50,790 nucleotides of DNA from the NCBI GenBank assembly GCA_014360195.1, contig JACIXY010000022.1:1-50790 (forward strand), in the 5' to 3' direction. Shown here piece by piece: positions 16,638-25,337 of the stretch. The first letter of the stretch is position 1, and each line of letters starts with the position of its first letter. Made by a program: the position numbers and the translations under genes. Source of the stretch: Bacillota bacterium (lineage in GTDB: Bacteria > Bacillota > SHA-98 > UBA4971). The notes under the pieces are model-generated. The model saw nothing but the letters and a program-made list of their open reading frames with translations. It was not told the origin of the DNA and did not search any database.

Positions 16638-17011
16638 CAGAAAGACTGCGTGAGCGTGCACGCCAGAAAGCCCAAACAATACCAGGCTTCTTAGGCTATG
16701 ACCTTCATCGTCTTGCCGAAAGAGAACGAAAGACGATTGATGAGTTGCTGAGAGAGCTGAAACCAGAGGGAGATGCTACGCTCCTCCTGCTCTGTCGAAC
16801 TCCGCGAAAGGAACACTTCTTGGGTGATGTCAAAAGCATTTCGGATTACGTGCGTATTGCACCCGAGTCGCTATTGTCCCTGTTGCGCAGACTTGAGGTG
16901 CTCGACCTGTTCTCATCCCCTCTTCCAAGTACAGCGAAGGATGCCCTCCTCCTCGCTGCTCTCGAATCGGACGTCGACGACGACCCGGAAGGAGAGAATC
17001 ACGATGATTGA
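16634..17011 (+). CDS. Unknown 125-aa protein between sigma factor and ImmA peptidase
   Basis: Not recognised. The protein is almost entirely helical. It has a basic N-terminus (TERLRERARQKAQ), a middle with ERERKTIDELLRELKPE, a Leu-rich segment ESLLSLLRRLEVLDLF, and a very acidic tail (ESDVDDDPEGENHDD). It overlaps the sigma gene by 4 bp upstream and the peptidase gene by 8 bp downstream, so the three are translationally coupled and likely act together. By position it could be an adaptor, anti-sigma factor or the ImmA substrate, as XRE-type repressors are substrates of ImmA elsewhere. No helix-turn-helix is evident. This role is inference only. Confidence 0.7.
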   Translation: MTERLRERARQKAQTIPGFLGYDLHRLAERERKTIDELLRELKPEGDATLLLLCRTPRKEHFLGDVKSISDYVRIAPESLLSLLRRLEVLDLFSSPLPSTAKDALLLAALESDVDDDPEGENHDD

Positions 17012-17735
17012 CCCAGAGCAGGCACTGCAACGCCTTCGGTTGTTCCTTGGGGCAGATGATCGCACGATCCTAGAATTCGAGCAGGTGCTACCACAACAGT
17101 TTCCTGTCGCTCTATGTGTCCTGCCTAACCTATCCGTATCCGCTGTGAGATCATGGTTCCAGATCCACCAATTGCCGTTTCCAATGTCCCTCGAGCAGCA
17201 ACCTGGGCGCCAGTTACACGGTGCGATCATCGCCAGGAGGGGCGGGGCAGTTATTTTCCTCAATGGTACGGACGATGCTTGCCAGCACCGCTACTCGCTG
17301 GCCCACGAAGCCGGCCATTACTTCATGGACCACTTGTTTCCTAGAGAGGATCTCAGCAAACGGTTCGGTGCCCGCGTACTCGAGGCTGTTGATGGCCTTC
17401 GCCCTCCAACCCCAGACGAACGCGTGCTAGCCATCCTGAATCGCACCTCTCTTGTGCTTCACGCCCATCTCTTTGAGTGCGACGGATCAGATGGGAGCGG
17501 TCGCGCACGGGCAGAATCACGTGCCGATACATTCGCCCTTGAAGCTCTGGCCCCTCACCGATGCCTACTCAGCCTCTTACCTGATTTGGTGGCCCACTCC
17601 AGCGAGGTGCCACGCATAGTTCATGTGCTAGAAACGGTGTTTCACCTGCCCCACAGTGTAGCTGAGGTGTATGCCCACCGTGTCTGTTGCCGTTATGGCC
17701 GTGGCCTTGATGTGCGCCTCAGGCTTGGCATATGA
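17004..17735 (+). CDS. ImmA/IrrE-type metallopeptidase, 243 aa
   Basis: The zinc-binding signature lies in RYSLAHEAGHYFMDH, with HEAGH at residues 101-105. A downstream acidic helix RARAESRADTFALEALAP supplies the third-ligand Glu/Asp region typical of ImmA/IrrE proteins (E..A..FA). The first 90 residues (IFLNGTDD just before the motif) match the usual beta strand 'I.LN'. ImmA cleaves a repressor to trigger mobile element transfer and IrrE cleaves DdrO in the DNA-damage response, so a damage- or invasion-triggered switch is plausible here. The start ATG 17004 follows GGAGAG and overlaps the preceding gene by 8 bp. A 142-bp gap without its own promoter follows before the NurA-like gene. Confidence 0.88.
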   Translation: MIDPEQALQRLRLFLGADDRTILEFEQVLPQQFPVALCVLPNLSVSAVRSWFQIHQLPFPMSLEQQPGRQLHGAIIARRGGAVIFLNGTDDACQHRYSLAHEAGHYFMDHLFPREDLSKRFGARVLEAVDGLRPPTPDERVLAILNRTSLVLHAHLFECDGSDGSGRARAESRADTFALEALAPHRCLLSLLPDLVAHSSEVPRIVHVLETVFHLPHSVAEVYAHRVCCRYGRGLDVRLRLGI

Positions 17736-17877
17736 ATTTGTCGAGTTTCTGTCACTCCCCCGGAACAATATCTGGAGCAACTGCATGGGGCAGTCTTGGT
17801 CATTTGGATGGCGATGAAAGAGGCAGTCGCTGTCGAGGTTTGCGAGATTCACCGGAATCATCGTTGGAGGTACGTCT

Positions 17878-19125
17878 ATGGCCGAAGACCAGAGAGCAGC
17901 AGGACTACAGATCCAGACGGTGTCATCACGACGACCCAATGGTACGCCGATCCAGACCGGGAGGGACCCTCTGGCGGCTTACGGAGAGAGTCTCGAGCAG
18001 ATACTCGATGTTACGGGTTGGAAGGCCGGAGTGGACCTGGATGAAGTATACGCCCGTACCCAGAGCGAGGTGGCCGACGCTGTCGCCCAGGCAGACCGTA
18101 CACGACAAGCCATTCGTGAGCGACTTTTTCCTGCTATACGAGCTAGACAGCGCGATCTGCCGTGTGCAGGCGTCTACCAGATGACACCCGATCAGGTTGC
18201 CAGTGTGCATCGGCACGTCCTGTTCAATGGCGGGGTCGAGGCCAGTGACGGCACGATGCGGGTCTTCGAGTCTCTGCCGCTCACCATCACCCAAATCGGC
18301 GTTGCACTGGTGAGTTACAAAGGAAATCAGGGAACCTATTCCCACCGGCTGTACCGACGCGATCTCCGCGAGAAAGGACTCGATCCCGCGGAAGAGGCAC
18401 TGGCCCTGCTTGAAAATCGACAACGGCACAGCAGCGACACGGATGAGGCTGGGTCGAGCTCGACGCTCTTTCGACGAGGGATAATGGCCTACGCCGAGCG
18501 CTTGCTCCTCCTTAAGAAATCAACGGCGCCCTGGAGGATCGGTCACGGCAATCCCGTTGCCTACGAGCTCATCACTGGTGCAGGACACGTAGACCTTATG
18601 TTACGGCCAGCTATCGACGTACTGCAAGAGCTGCTCCTCAACCATCAGCGTGTCATATACGTCGTGAGTGACCCAGCGGACCGGGTATTGCGCACCATAG
18701 CCGATACCCTCAATCCGTTGGAGTTTGCCATCATTGAAGACATGAGCGAGCAGTTGTTCAGAATCACTGGTACCGAAGAGAATCCCCGCCTGGCTCACTA
18801 CTCAGCGAAGGATGCCAAAGTTGCGCGGGAGTTTGCACGAGAAGTCGGACACGCGATGGTGGTGGGCGTATATCGCGCAAGTCGAGCTGCGCCAGGCCAG
18901 GTATTTTATGCCCACCGTGACCATGCGCACGAGGCTGCAGCCATCGTCATGGCGGACTCAGTGTTGCAGGATTTCCGGGGGTTCCCAATGCTAATCGATC
19001 TGGCGGACATGATTTGTGCGGCTACCTTCGACGCCGCAACGTTTACGGCGTCGATCCAGACCGCGTTTGCCCACGCCGGCGCCCCTGGGCGATATCTTGA
19101 TGAAAGGGCAACGAGGCGGCGCTAG
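17878..19125 (+). CDS. NurA-like nuclease, 415 aa
   Basis: Directly upstream of a HerA-type ATPase and of the right size and pattern for a bacterial NurA-like nuclease. A metal-binding candidate Asp is in VEASDGTMRVFESLPLTITQ (about residue 122), like the DGS/DGT strand of NurA. A central phrase IGVALVSYKGNQGTYSHRLY follows, a second acidic site may be YVVSDPADRVLRTIAD (about 262), and the C-terminal part has VVGVYRASRAAPGQVFYAHR. NurA is a 5'-3' nuclease that works with HerA on DNA ends in archaea. Similarity is by pattern, not by search, and the bacterial branch is divergent. A strong GGAGGT precedes ATG 17878. HerA starts 25 bp after its stop. Confidence 0.6.
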   Translation: MAEDQRAAGLQIQTVSSRRPNGTPIQTGRDPLAAYGESLEQILDVTGWKAGVDLDEVYARTQSEVADAVAQADRTRQAIRERLFPAIRARQRDLPCAGVYQMTPDQVASVHRHVLFNGGVEASDGTMRVFESLPLTITQIGVALVSYKGNQGTYSHRLYRRDLREKGLDPAEEALALLENRQRHSSDTDEAGSSSTLFRRGIMAYAERLLLLKKSTAPWRIGHGNPVAYELITGAGHVDLMLRPAIDVLQELLLNHQRVIYVVSDPADRVLRTIADTLNPLEFAIIEDMSEQLFRITGTEENPRLAHYSAKDAKVAREFAREVGHAMVVGVYRASRAAPGQVFYAHRDHAHEAAAIVMADSVLQDFRGFPMLIDLADMICAATFDAATFTASIQTAFAHAGAPGRYLDERATRRR

Positions 19126-19150
19126 TTCACCCATGTTTGGAGGTTCTGCC

Positions 19151-20989
19151 ATGGAGAAGGATATCCATTATGACGAGCGCGACATGACGGTCTCCACGTT
19201 ACCATCGGATGTTCAGCAGCGTTTCGAAGCCGTTTCTGAGGAAGTTGGTGGTCCCTACGAGGAACCGGAGGAATATCGAGGCAGTATCGGACGAACGATG
19301 TTCGATGTTGTGAACTCCAGCGATGAGACGGTATACGTACTACTGCCGCGAGACAGCCTCGGGAAAGTGGCATCTCAGGCTGTGGTCAGGATCAAGAGCA
19401 TTGAGGATCATCGCTCGTATCTTGGCGTGGTTGTCCGCGGTCCTCTTGCCATCCCGAATGGCCTCCGTGCTGACGCGGCCCCGATTGTTGAGTCAAGCAT
19501 CCGGGGAGGATTCTTCATACCCGAGTTCCATGGTCTCGTTGAAGTTGAAATCGCTGGTGAGGAGATCGATGGGCGAGTCATGCCGCCACGGTTCCGTCCA
19601 CTTCCCAGCAGCCCTGTCTTTATCCTTGAGGAGGCCGAAGTAAGGGCCTTCCTGAAGACTGGCGGCGACGTCTCCCTTGGTTATGCCTTTGGGCACGAAC
19701 AACTGGAAGTGGCGTTCTCTACGCAGGATAAATCAGTTCTTCCGCGCCATACGGGAATCCTTGGGACAACCGGGGGTGGCAAATCGACGACGGTGGCAAG
19801 GATGGTTGCACAACTCCAGCGGGCCGGCGCGGCCGTGATCCTGATCGATACCGAAGGGGAGTATACGCAGGTCAACGAGCCGACGGATGATCCGACGATG
19901 GTGACGATGCTGGCCAAGCTTGGACTGAAACCGGAGGGGATACAGAACACGCACCTCTATTACTTAGTGGGGCGGGAGTGCACGAACCCGGACCATCCTT
20001 GCGCGCAGGTGTTCAGTCCGCGATTCTCATCGATATCGCCCTACGCCGCGATGGAGATCTTCGACTTGACAGACGCTCAGGAACAGCGCTGTCAAAAGGC
20101 ATTCGATCTGACGCATGACGCCTTGCGGCGATTCGTCTGGACTGATACCATCAGGGCCCAGGTCATGTCTGACTTTGACGAATTCGACACAGGATATCCG
20201 GGGATGACGTTAGTCCATCTTGTCGATATTATCCAGGCGGTCGGGAACAAGCTTGATGGGATGGACGATAATGAGATCATGCAGCGTGTCCGAACAGAAG
20301 CATTTCGTCAGAAGAGGCCGGAGTTCCTCCAGCTGATCAGCCATCATCAATCTAGCAACGTCGCAAGTTGGCGTGCTTTGCTCGGAAAAGTCAACCGGAT
20401 TAACAGACTCGGCGTCTTCGACAATCCGCAAGCCAAGCCAATTGATTATGCAGCACTTTTGAAGCCTGGCTCAGTTACGATCCTGGACCTAGCAGATACC
20501 GATTCGCCGCTCGTAAACAACTTAATCATCACGGAACTGCTCCGGGGGGTCCAAAAGGCACAGGAGGATGCCTATGAAGCGGCTGTCCAGGAGAAACGCC
20601 CCCCGACGCCGGTGGAGATCATTATCGAGGAAGCACACGAGTTTCTCTCGGCACAACGGATCGCAAGAATGCCAAACCTGTACCAACAGGTCGCACGGAT
20701 TGCCAAGCGCGGACGCAAACGCTGGCTCGGGTTAGCCTTTGTGACACAACTACCGCAGCACCTGCCCGATGAGGTGCTGGGTCTAATCAACAACTACGTG
20801 ATTCACAAGATTGGTGACAGCAACGTCATCTCTCGGCTGCGAAAATCGATAGGCGGCATCGATGAATCACTATGGGCGCGCATACCTCGGTTGGCACCTG
20901 GGCAAGCGGTGGTTTCACTCGCAAATCTAGGCCGACCGCTGTTGACGGCAATTACACCAGCACCATGCAAACTGCGCATGACCGTGTGA
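19151..20989 (+). CDS. HerA-like DNA-translocating ATPase, 612 aa
   Basis: A HerA/FtsK-superfamily (DUF87) hexameric ATPase. A beta-rich N-terminal HAS-barrel-like domain fills about residues 1-170. Walker A is GTTGGGKSTT (about 204-213), followed by VILIDTEGEYTQV, typical of HerA. Walker B is VEIIIEEAHEFL (about 483-494). Then come RIAKRGRKRWLGLAFVTQLP and the C-terminal KIGDSNVISRLRKSIGG, also hallmark HerA features. It should pump or unwind duplex DNA and feed it to the NurA-like nuclease. GGAGGT lies six bases before ATG 19151. The spacing to the NurA-like gene implies one transcript. It converges with the methyltransferase gene (stop codons 197 bp apart). Confidence 0.92.
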   Translation: MEKDIHYDERDMTVSTLPSDVQQRFEAVSEEVGGPYEEPEEYRGSIGRTMFDVVNSSDETVYVLLPRDSLGKVASQAVVRIKSIEDHRSYLGVVVRGPLAIPNGLRADAAPIVESSIRGGFFIPEFHGLVEVEIAGEEIDGRVMPPRFRPLPSSPVFILEEAEVRAFLKTGGDVSLGYAFGHEQLEVAFSTQDKSVLPRHTGILGTTGGGKSTTVARMVAQLQRAGAAVILIDTEGEYTQVNEPTDDPTMVTMLAKLGLKPEGIQNTHLYYLVGRECTNPDHPCAQVFSPRFSSISPYAAMEIFDLTDAQEQRCQKAFDLTHDALRRFVWTDTIRAQVMSDFDEFDTGYPGMTLVHLVDIIQAVGNKLDGMDDNEIMQRVRTEAFRQKRPEFLQLISHHQSSNVASWRALLGKVNRINRLGVFDNPQAKPIDYAALLKPGSVTILDLADTDSPLVNNLIITELLRGVQKAQEDAYEAAVQEKRPPTPVEIIIEEAHEFLSAQRIARMPNLYQQVARIAKRGRKRWLGLAFVTQLPQHLPDEVLGLINNYVIHKIGDSNVISRLRKSIGGIDESLWARIPRLAPGQAVVSLANLGRPLLTAITPAPCKLRMTV

Positions 20990-21185
20990 GGGATGGTGCC
21001 GACCCAATACCTACTCGTGAAGCCATGCCACGTGGCAAATGGAGCACGTACGCAACTCAGAGAGATCCCTATCCAACACCAGGAGGAGGGAGCACGAATC
21101 AACAGCGCTCTCTCCTCTTCGCTTGTCATATGACGCTGTCAACCATCACGGCCGGGATAGTGCCGGTTGCAGGAACACGGCCTCG

Positions 21186-22370
21186 TTATGAACGAATCAA
21201 TGTGAGGACGGTTTCAGTCCGCATGCGCCTCTCGAGGGCGGCTACCCCTCTCCCCGATGGCGGAGGAAGGTAGCGCCTATTTGGTGGCAACTCTCGCTCA
21301 CGGCTTTGGGACAAAGCAAACCCATGTTGGCGTGCTACCAGGGTGACAATGCGCGTATTCTCGATAAACACGCCGCTGACACATGAGTTGCCCACGACCA
21401 ACACTGCTTTACCCCCAGGTTTCAGGACACGTGCGAACTCGCCTAGCACTGCTGTCATGTCTATGATATAGCGATTGATGGTACGCTGTTTAGGTCTTGG
21501 TAGACGCGATAGCTGCGGCATATCATGATAGACAGCATGGATAACCTCATTTGTGCCAGCGTTCAAGCCCCGTTCAGTACCGATGCTCTCCTGACGAATG
21601 CGACGCAAATCCCTAATCCGATGGCCAAGCCAAACGAGGGACAGCTTATGACCGCGCACATAATCGATGGCGTTCAAATAGGGCGGTGACGTGATGATCG
21701 CATCGATACTTGCTGTTGTTACCCCTTCAAGGCGGCGAGCATCCCCTTGAGCGACCATGACATTCCCAGGAGGAGGTTGGTTCTCGAGTCGTGACGCAAC
21801 GAAGGATACCGAGCGGCGGAACTCAGACATGACGGGAAAATCGTTTGTCTGGCGGACGCGATGCGGACGGCCATGTGAGACGTCGCGTGCCAGCGACGCA
21901 CCGCCGTTCTTGGTGATAATGAGTCTGCTGAGCGCAATGCGGAGTGCATCACCAATGGAACCCTGGTGGTCTTGGAGGACGAAGCTTAACCTGCGCAGGT
22001 CATATTGCTGCGTCTTCGCAAACCAGAAATCGACAAATGCCTTCGTCTCTTGGTCATCGTCAATCCATGGAAGCACAAGATGGTCGCCAACTAGTGCTGA
22101 TGCATCAGCAATAACCCTTTCCCCAGCCTTGCGCAACAGTTCGGTGGATATTGGACTTGTCCACACTCTAGTCATCAAGACCGACAATGGATCCATGTCG
22201 AAAGCAACACCACTGTGCCCTTGCTCAGAGATGATACGCATCACAGTCCCGGATCCTACCATAGGGTCAAGGATCAGTGAGGGATGCGGCAACGAGGAAG
22301 CCTCCTCAAAAGCAATTTCTGGAGCCATTCGGGCAGGAAAGGGATGGATAGGTTGAATCGATAGCGTCAT
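21186..22370 (-). CDS. DNA methyltransferase of the TSPPY class, 394 aa
   Basis: AdoMet-dependent DNA methylase. Motif I is LILDPMVGSGT (DPMVGSGT at residues 35-42), with FDMDPLSVLMTR after it. The catalytic motif is IITSPPYLNAIDYVRGH (about 225-241). Motif I precedes motif IV, and the N-terminal IHPFPARMAPEI is the motif X-like tract seen in amino methylases that modify N4-cytosine or N6-adenine. The C-terminus has VLKPGGKAVLVVGNS (motif VIII-like). There is no target-recognition domain of type I size, so it acts alone. GGAGGT precedes ATG 22370. The gene faces the NurA-HerA genes, and I read it as the self-marking component of the same island (inference). Confidence 0.88.
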   Translation of the reverse strand: MTLSIQPIHPFPARMAPEIAFEEASSLPHPSLILDPMVGSGTVMRIISEQGHSGVAFDMDPLSVLMTRVWTSPISTELLRKAGERVIADASALVGDHLVLPWIDDDQETKAFVDFWFAKTQQYDLRRLSFVLQDHQGSIGDALRIALSRLIITKNGGASLARDVSHGRPHRVRQTNDFPVMSEFRRSVSFVASRLENQPPPGNVMVAQGDARRLEGVTTASIDAIITSPPYLNAIDYVRGHKLSLVWLGHRIRDLRRIRQESIGTERGLNAGTNEVIHAVYHDMPQLSRLPRPKQRTINRYIIDMTAVLGEFARVLKPGGKAVLVVGNSCVSGVFIENTRIVTLVARQHGFALSQSRERELPPNRRYLPPPSGRGVAALERRMRTETVLTLIRS

Positions 22371-22608
22371 GAGATACCTCCACGGCGGTCACGGACGGAG
22401 CTCCAGCGAGATGAGGTCATGCCCATGTCTCTCCCATCCCCACAGCTGTACGTGACGTAATGGCTCTGTGCACCCCGCATTGTGATTGTACCCTTTGCTG
22501 GGGATCGATGCAAGTCTAGCGGCCGGTTGTAAGATCCACCGTGGGGGCCGGATGGAAATTCCCCCGCCCCACCGAATTAGAGACACCGAGTCCATGACAA
22601 GGACGAGG
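22371..22608. other. Spacer with GGGGGAATT-type repeat
   Basis: Upstream of the methylase gene. On the reverse strand the words GGGGGAATTTCC and CCGGCCCCC near 22540-22565 resemble the two repeats at the right end of the IS21 element (24650-24685), so an IS21 binding site may extend into this region. Confidence 0.4.
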
Positions 22609-22618
22609 TGTCAAGAAC

Positions 22619-23741
22619 GTGGTAGGAGCGGAGGAAATGTTTTACCTTAAGGAGCTGCATGCTAATGGCTTCAAGATCAAGGAGATCGCGCGGATGACCG
22701 GCCACGACCCGAAGACCGTCCGCAAGTACATTAAAGCGCAGGAACTACCCCAATACAAGCCCAGGCCTACCCGGCCTTCGAAGCTGGACCCGTTCAAGCC
22801 GTACTTGCTCAGCCGTATCAAGGAAGGGATGCTCAACTGCAACGTGCTCCCGGACGAGATCCGCGTCACAGGATACACGGGCGACAAGACCATTCTCAAA
22901 GACTTTGTGGCCAAGTTTCGTGCGCCCCGGGTGCCCGAGGCCGTCCTGCGGTTTGAGACCCTTCGAGATCGAGTTTACAGAGCGCATGGACCTTGATACG
23001 TTGCTGCAATGCCTGCTTGACGCCTTCGAGGCCTGTGGCGGCGTCCCGCAGGAAGTGCTGTTCGACAACATGAAGCAGGTGGTCCTGGGGCGTGATGAGC
23101 AAGGGCTAGTCCAGTGGCATCCCCGGTTTGCGGATTTTGCGGCGCAAGTTGGGTTCCGGCCCAGGGCGTGCCGGCCCCGGCGGGCTCAGACCAAGGGGCG
23201 GGTGGAACGGGTCATCCGTTATGTCCGGGAGAACTTCTGGCCCGGCCGTCGGTTCGTGAACATCGCCGACCTCAACGAGCAGGCCCGCACCTGGTGTGTC
23301 AAAGCTAACCGCAGGGTCCATGGTACTACCCAGGCGGTGCCAGCCGAACAGCTAGCCCAGGAGGGGCTTCAGCCGCTCCCTGAGCGCAAGCGGGTGGAGC
23401 ACCTTTTGGGCACGATGCGCAAGGTAAGCCGGGTCAGCTTCGTCTCATGGGGCGGCTCTCGCTACGGCGTGCCATGGCAGTGGGCCGGATCGCAGGTGGT
23501 GGTCAAGGACCGAGGCAGCCATCTGGAGATCTGGACGGCCATGGGCGACCAGTGCATCTGCCGCCATCCTAAGTCTCTCCTCCCCGGTGCCACGGTGCGC
23601 ATCCCGGGGCAGTATGACGGACTTGGGCTGGACAGGCCCGCACATGCTTTGGAACCTCTTGCCTTGCGTGTTCCGGCTCCTGAGGTCGAAACGCGGCCGC
23701 TATCTGCCTACGAAGCTCTGGCGGGAGGTGCTAACGGATGA
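22619..23741 (+). pseudogene. istA: istA transposase, internal deletion
   Basis: The N-terminus (VGAEEMFYLKELHANGFKIK, then EIARMTGHDPKTVRKYI) is the IstA helix-turn-helix, and the frame runs to VPEAVLRFETL. The next conserved segment, in a different frame from about 22965, is EFTERMDLDTLLQCLLDAFE, followed by EVLFDNMKQVVL (second catalytic Asp), TKGRVERVIRYVRENF (catalytic Glu) and the C-terminal domain. About 60 residues containing the first catalytic Asp (normally VDWG) are missing. Loss of that Asp plus a frame change means no active transposase. A start at GTG 22619 fits the family N-terminus. Confidence 0.85.
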
Positions 23742-24601
23742 TCACCATCGAACGGGCTCGCCAATCCCTGGAGGCGCTGGGGCTCGCCCAGGCCGTTGCG
23801 GTGCTGGAGAGCCGTCTTGAGACAGCCGCCGCGCGGGAGATGACCTACGCCGACTTCCTGGCGGACCTGCTGGACGCTGAGCTGGCCGCCCGCCGCGAGC
23901 GATACCTCAAGGTGCGCGTCCGGCTGGCGCATCTGCCATTTCACAAGACCGTGGACCAGTTCGACTTCGGCTTCCAGCCGTCCATCGACGGGCGGCAGAT
24001 CTGGGAACTGGCCACCATGGCCCTTGTGGCAAACGCCACCAACGTGCTCTTCCTGGGGCCCCCTGGTGTGGGGAAAACGCATCTGGCGGTGGCGCTGGGG
24101 CTGGCTGCCATCGAGCAAGGGTTGGCTGTATACTTCGTCACGGCCCATACCTTGGTCCAGGACCTGCGCCGGGCCCATGCAGAGAACCGCCTGGAGCGGC
24201 GCCTGCGGGTCTACACGGCACCGAAGCTTCTGGTCATCGACGAGCTGGGCTACCTTACGATGGACTCGCTGGAGGCAACGCTGTTCTTCCAGCTCATCAG
24301 CGCGCGGTACACCCGGGGAAGTATCGTCCTCACTTCCAACAAGAGCTTCGGCGACTGGGGCCAGATCTTTGGGGACACGGTGATTGCAACAGCCATCCTG
24401 GATAGGCTCCTGCACCACTCTGTGGTGGTGAACATCCGAGGCGAGTCTTACCGGCTGCGGGAAAAGAAGCGAGCAGGCCTCCTCGCGCCCTACTCGCCGG
24501 CCCTAGCCTGCGAAGGACAGCCGCAGCAGAACGAGGGCGAAAGCGGCATCGGACGGATGCTTGCCAAGGCCTCGCCGGTACCTGACTGCCTATCTCAATA
24601 A
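23738..24601 (+). CDS. istB: IS21 helper ATPase IstB, 287 aa
   Basis: AAA+ helper protein of IS21 transposition, related to DnaA/DnaC. Walker A is FLGPPGVGKTHLA (about 106-118), Walker B LLVIDELGYL (about 165-174), and sensor SIVLTSNKSFGDWGQIFGD (about 192-210). A normal C-terminus has ILDRLLHHS and RGESYRLREKK. IstB selects the target and assembles with IstA. Its start overlaps the istA stop by 4 bp. It looks intact and could act in trans for another IS21 copy. The tail after RLREKKRAG is about 40 residues longer than usual and low in conservation. Confidence 0.92.
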   Translation: MITIERARQSLEALGLAQAVAVLESRLETAAAREMTYADFLADLLDAELAARRERYLKVRVRLAHLPFHKTVDQFDFGFQPSIDGRQIWELATMALVANATNVLFLGPPGVGKTHLAVALGLAAIEQGLAVYFVTAHTLVQDLRRAHAENRLERRLRVYTAPKLLVIDELGYLTMDSLEATLFFQLISARYTRGSIVLTSNKSFGDWGQIFGDTVIATAILDRLLHHSVVVNIRGESYRLREKKRAGLLAPYSPALACEGQPQQNEGESGIGRMLAKASPVPDCLSQ

Positions 24602-24695
24602 CCAGCCATCGAGGAGGTGGTAAGTGCCTCTAACAACCCAGAAAGGGGGAATTTCGGACCGGCCTAATCGGGGGAATTCCAAACCGGCCTTGACA

Positions 24696-24999
24696 CCCTA
24701 TTGTGGCGTGGCGCTGTAAAGCGTGCTCGTGTGTTACGTACGTTGAGGAATTCACGACGGGGGACAAGAGCGCACCGGCCTTCCCAGCGGGTGCGGAATG
24801 AAGGCGACGCCTGAAGGCCCGGCCCTACCTGGGAATTTCGTTTACGAAGGGCGCTATGAGGCGGCCCAACCCTGGACAGAAACGAAAAGAGACCGAGGAC
24901 GCCGGTGAACGAGAAAGGAGCATCACCACAAGAGCCGATGCTGGCTATGAACACAACCCGGAAAGAAGGCGAGGCCGCGTGAGAGCAACCTGGCAGAAC
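24696..24999. other. No gene recognised
   Basis: Spacer between IS21 and the tRNA-Lys region; no motif-bearing frame. Confidence 0.35.
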
Positions 25000-25106
25000 G
25001 AGAAGCCCCGCAGCAACCCGCCCCGGGCCTTCGCTTTTTCCAGGTACTTAGCCTTTACATTTGCCTGTACAGCGCACCCGCCCGCTCACCCACACCCTTA
25101 AATAGC
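25000..25106 (+). repeat. tRNA-flanking repeat, copy 2
   Basis: Contains the terminator-like AGCCCCG...CGGGCCTTCGCTTTTT and CCAGGTACTTAG, then TTTGCCTGTACA.CGCACCCGCCCGCTCACCC directly next to the tRNA CCA end. Both segments recur at 1534-1586 and 1845-1896, beside the truncated tRNA-Lys, but there they are separated by about 260 bp of other sequence. Confidence 0.65.
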
Positions 25107-25182
25107 TGGTGAGCCATCCGGGACTCGAACCCGGGACACCCGGATTAAAAGTCCGGTGCTCTACCATCTGAGCTAATGGCCC
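25107..25182 (-). tRNA. tRNA-Lys(UUU)
   Basis: On the minus strand a complete 76-nt cloverleaf: acceptor GGGCCAT/ATGGCTC, D-arm TAGCTCAGATGGTAGAGCA, anticodon stem CCGGA-CTTTTAA-TCCGG with anticodon TTT, T-arm CCGGGTTCGAGTCCCGG and an encoded CCA. Its partner at 1897-1946 is a truncated CUU version. Confidence 0.95.
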
Positions 25183-25337
25183 ACCTAAACAATCGTGCTA
25201 TGCAATTGGCGTGGCTGCGCGCGGCCGTTGCCGCGTCCGGACACCATCATACTACCACAAGTAAGGCATCCTATCAATGGCAGACGTTTCCGGCGCGAGC
25301 GCTTCCAGGACGGCCGACATACGCCGCGCCGGGAGCC

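Larger units (their letters stand above)
22609..24695 (+). mobile_element. IS21-family element with defective istA and intact istB
   Basis: TGTCAAG at 22609-22615 and its inverse CTTGACA at 24689-24695 are the likely terminal words. Inside the right end two repeats (GGGGGAATTTCGGACCGGCC and GGGGGAATTCCAAACCGGCC) lie in tandem. The element carries istA (broken) and istB (intact) with the usual 4-bp gene overlap. It belongs to a different IS21 subgroup from the iterons at 14490 and 43455, because the end repeats are unrelated. It sits directly behind the methylase gene. Confidence 0.75.
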
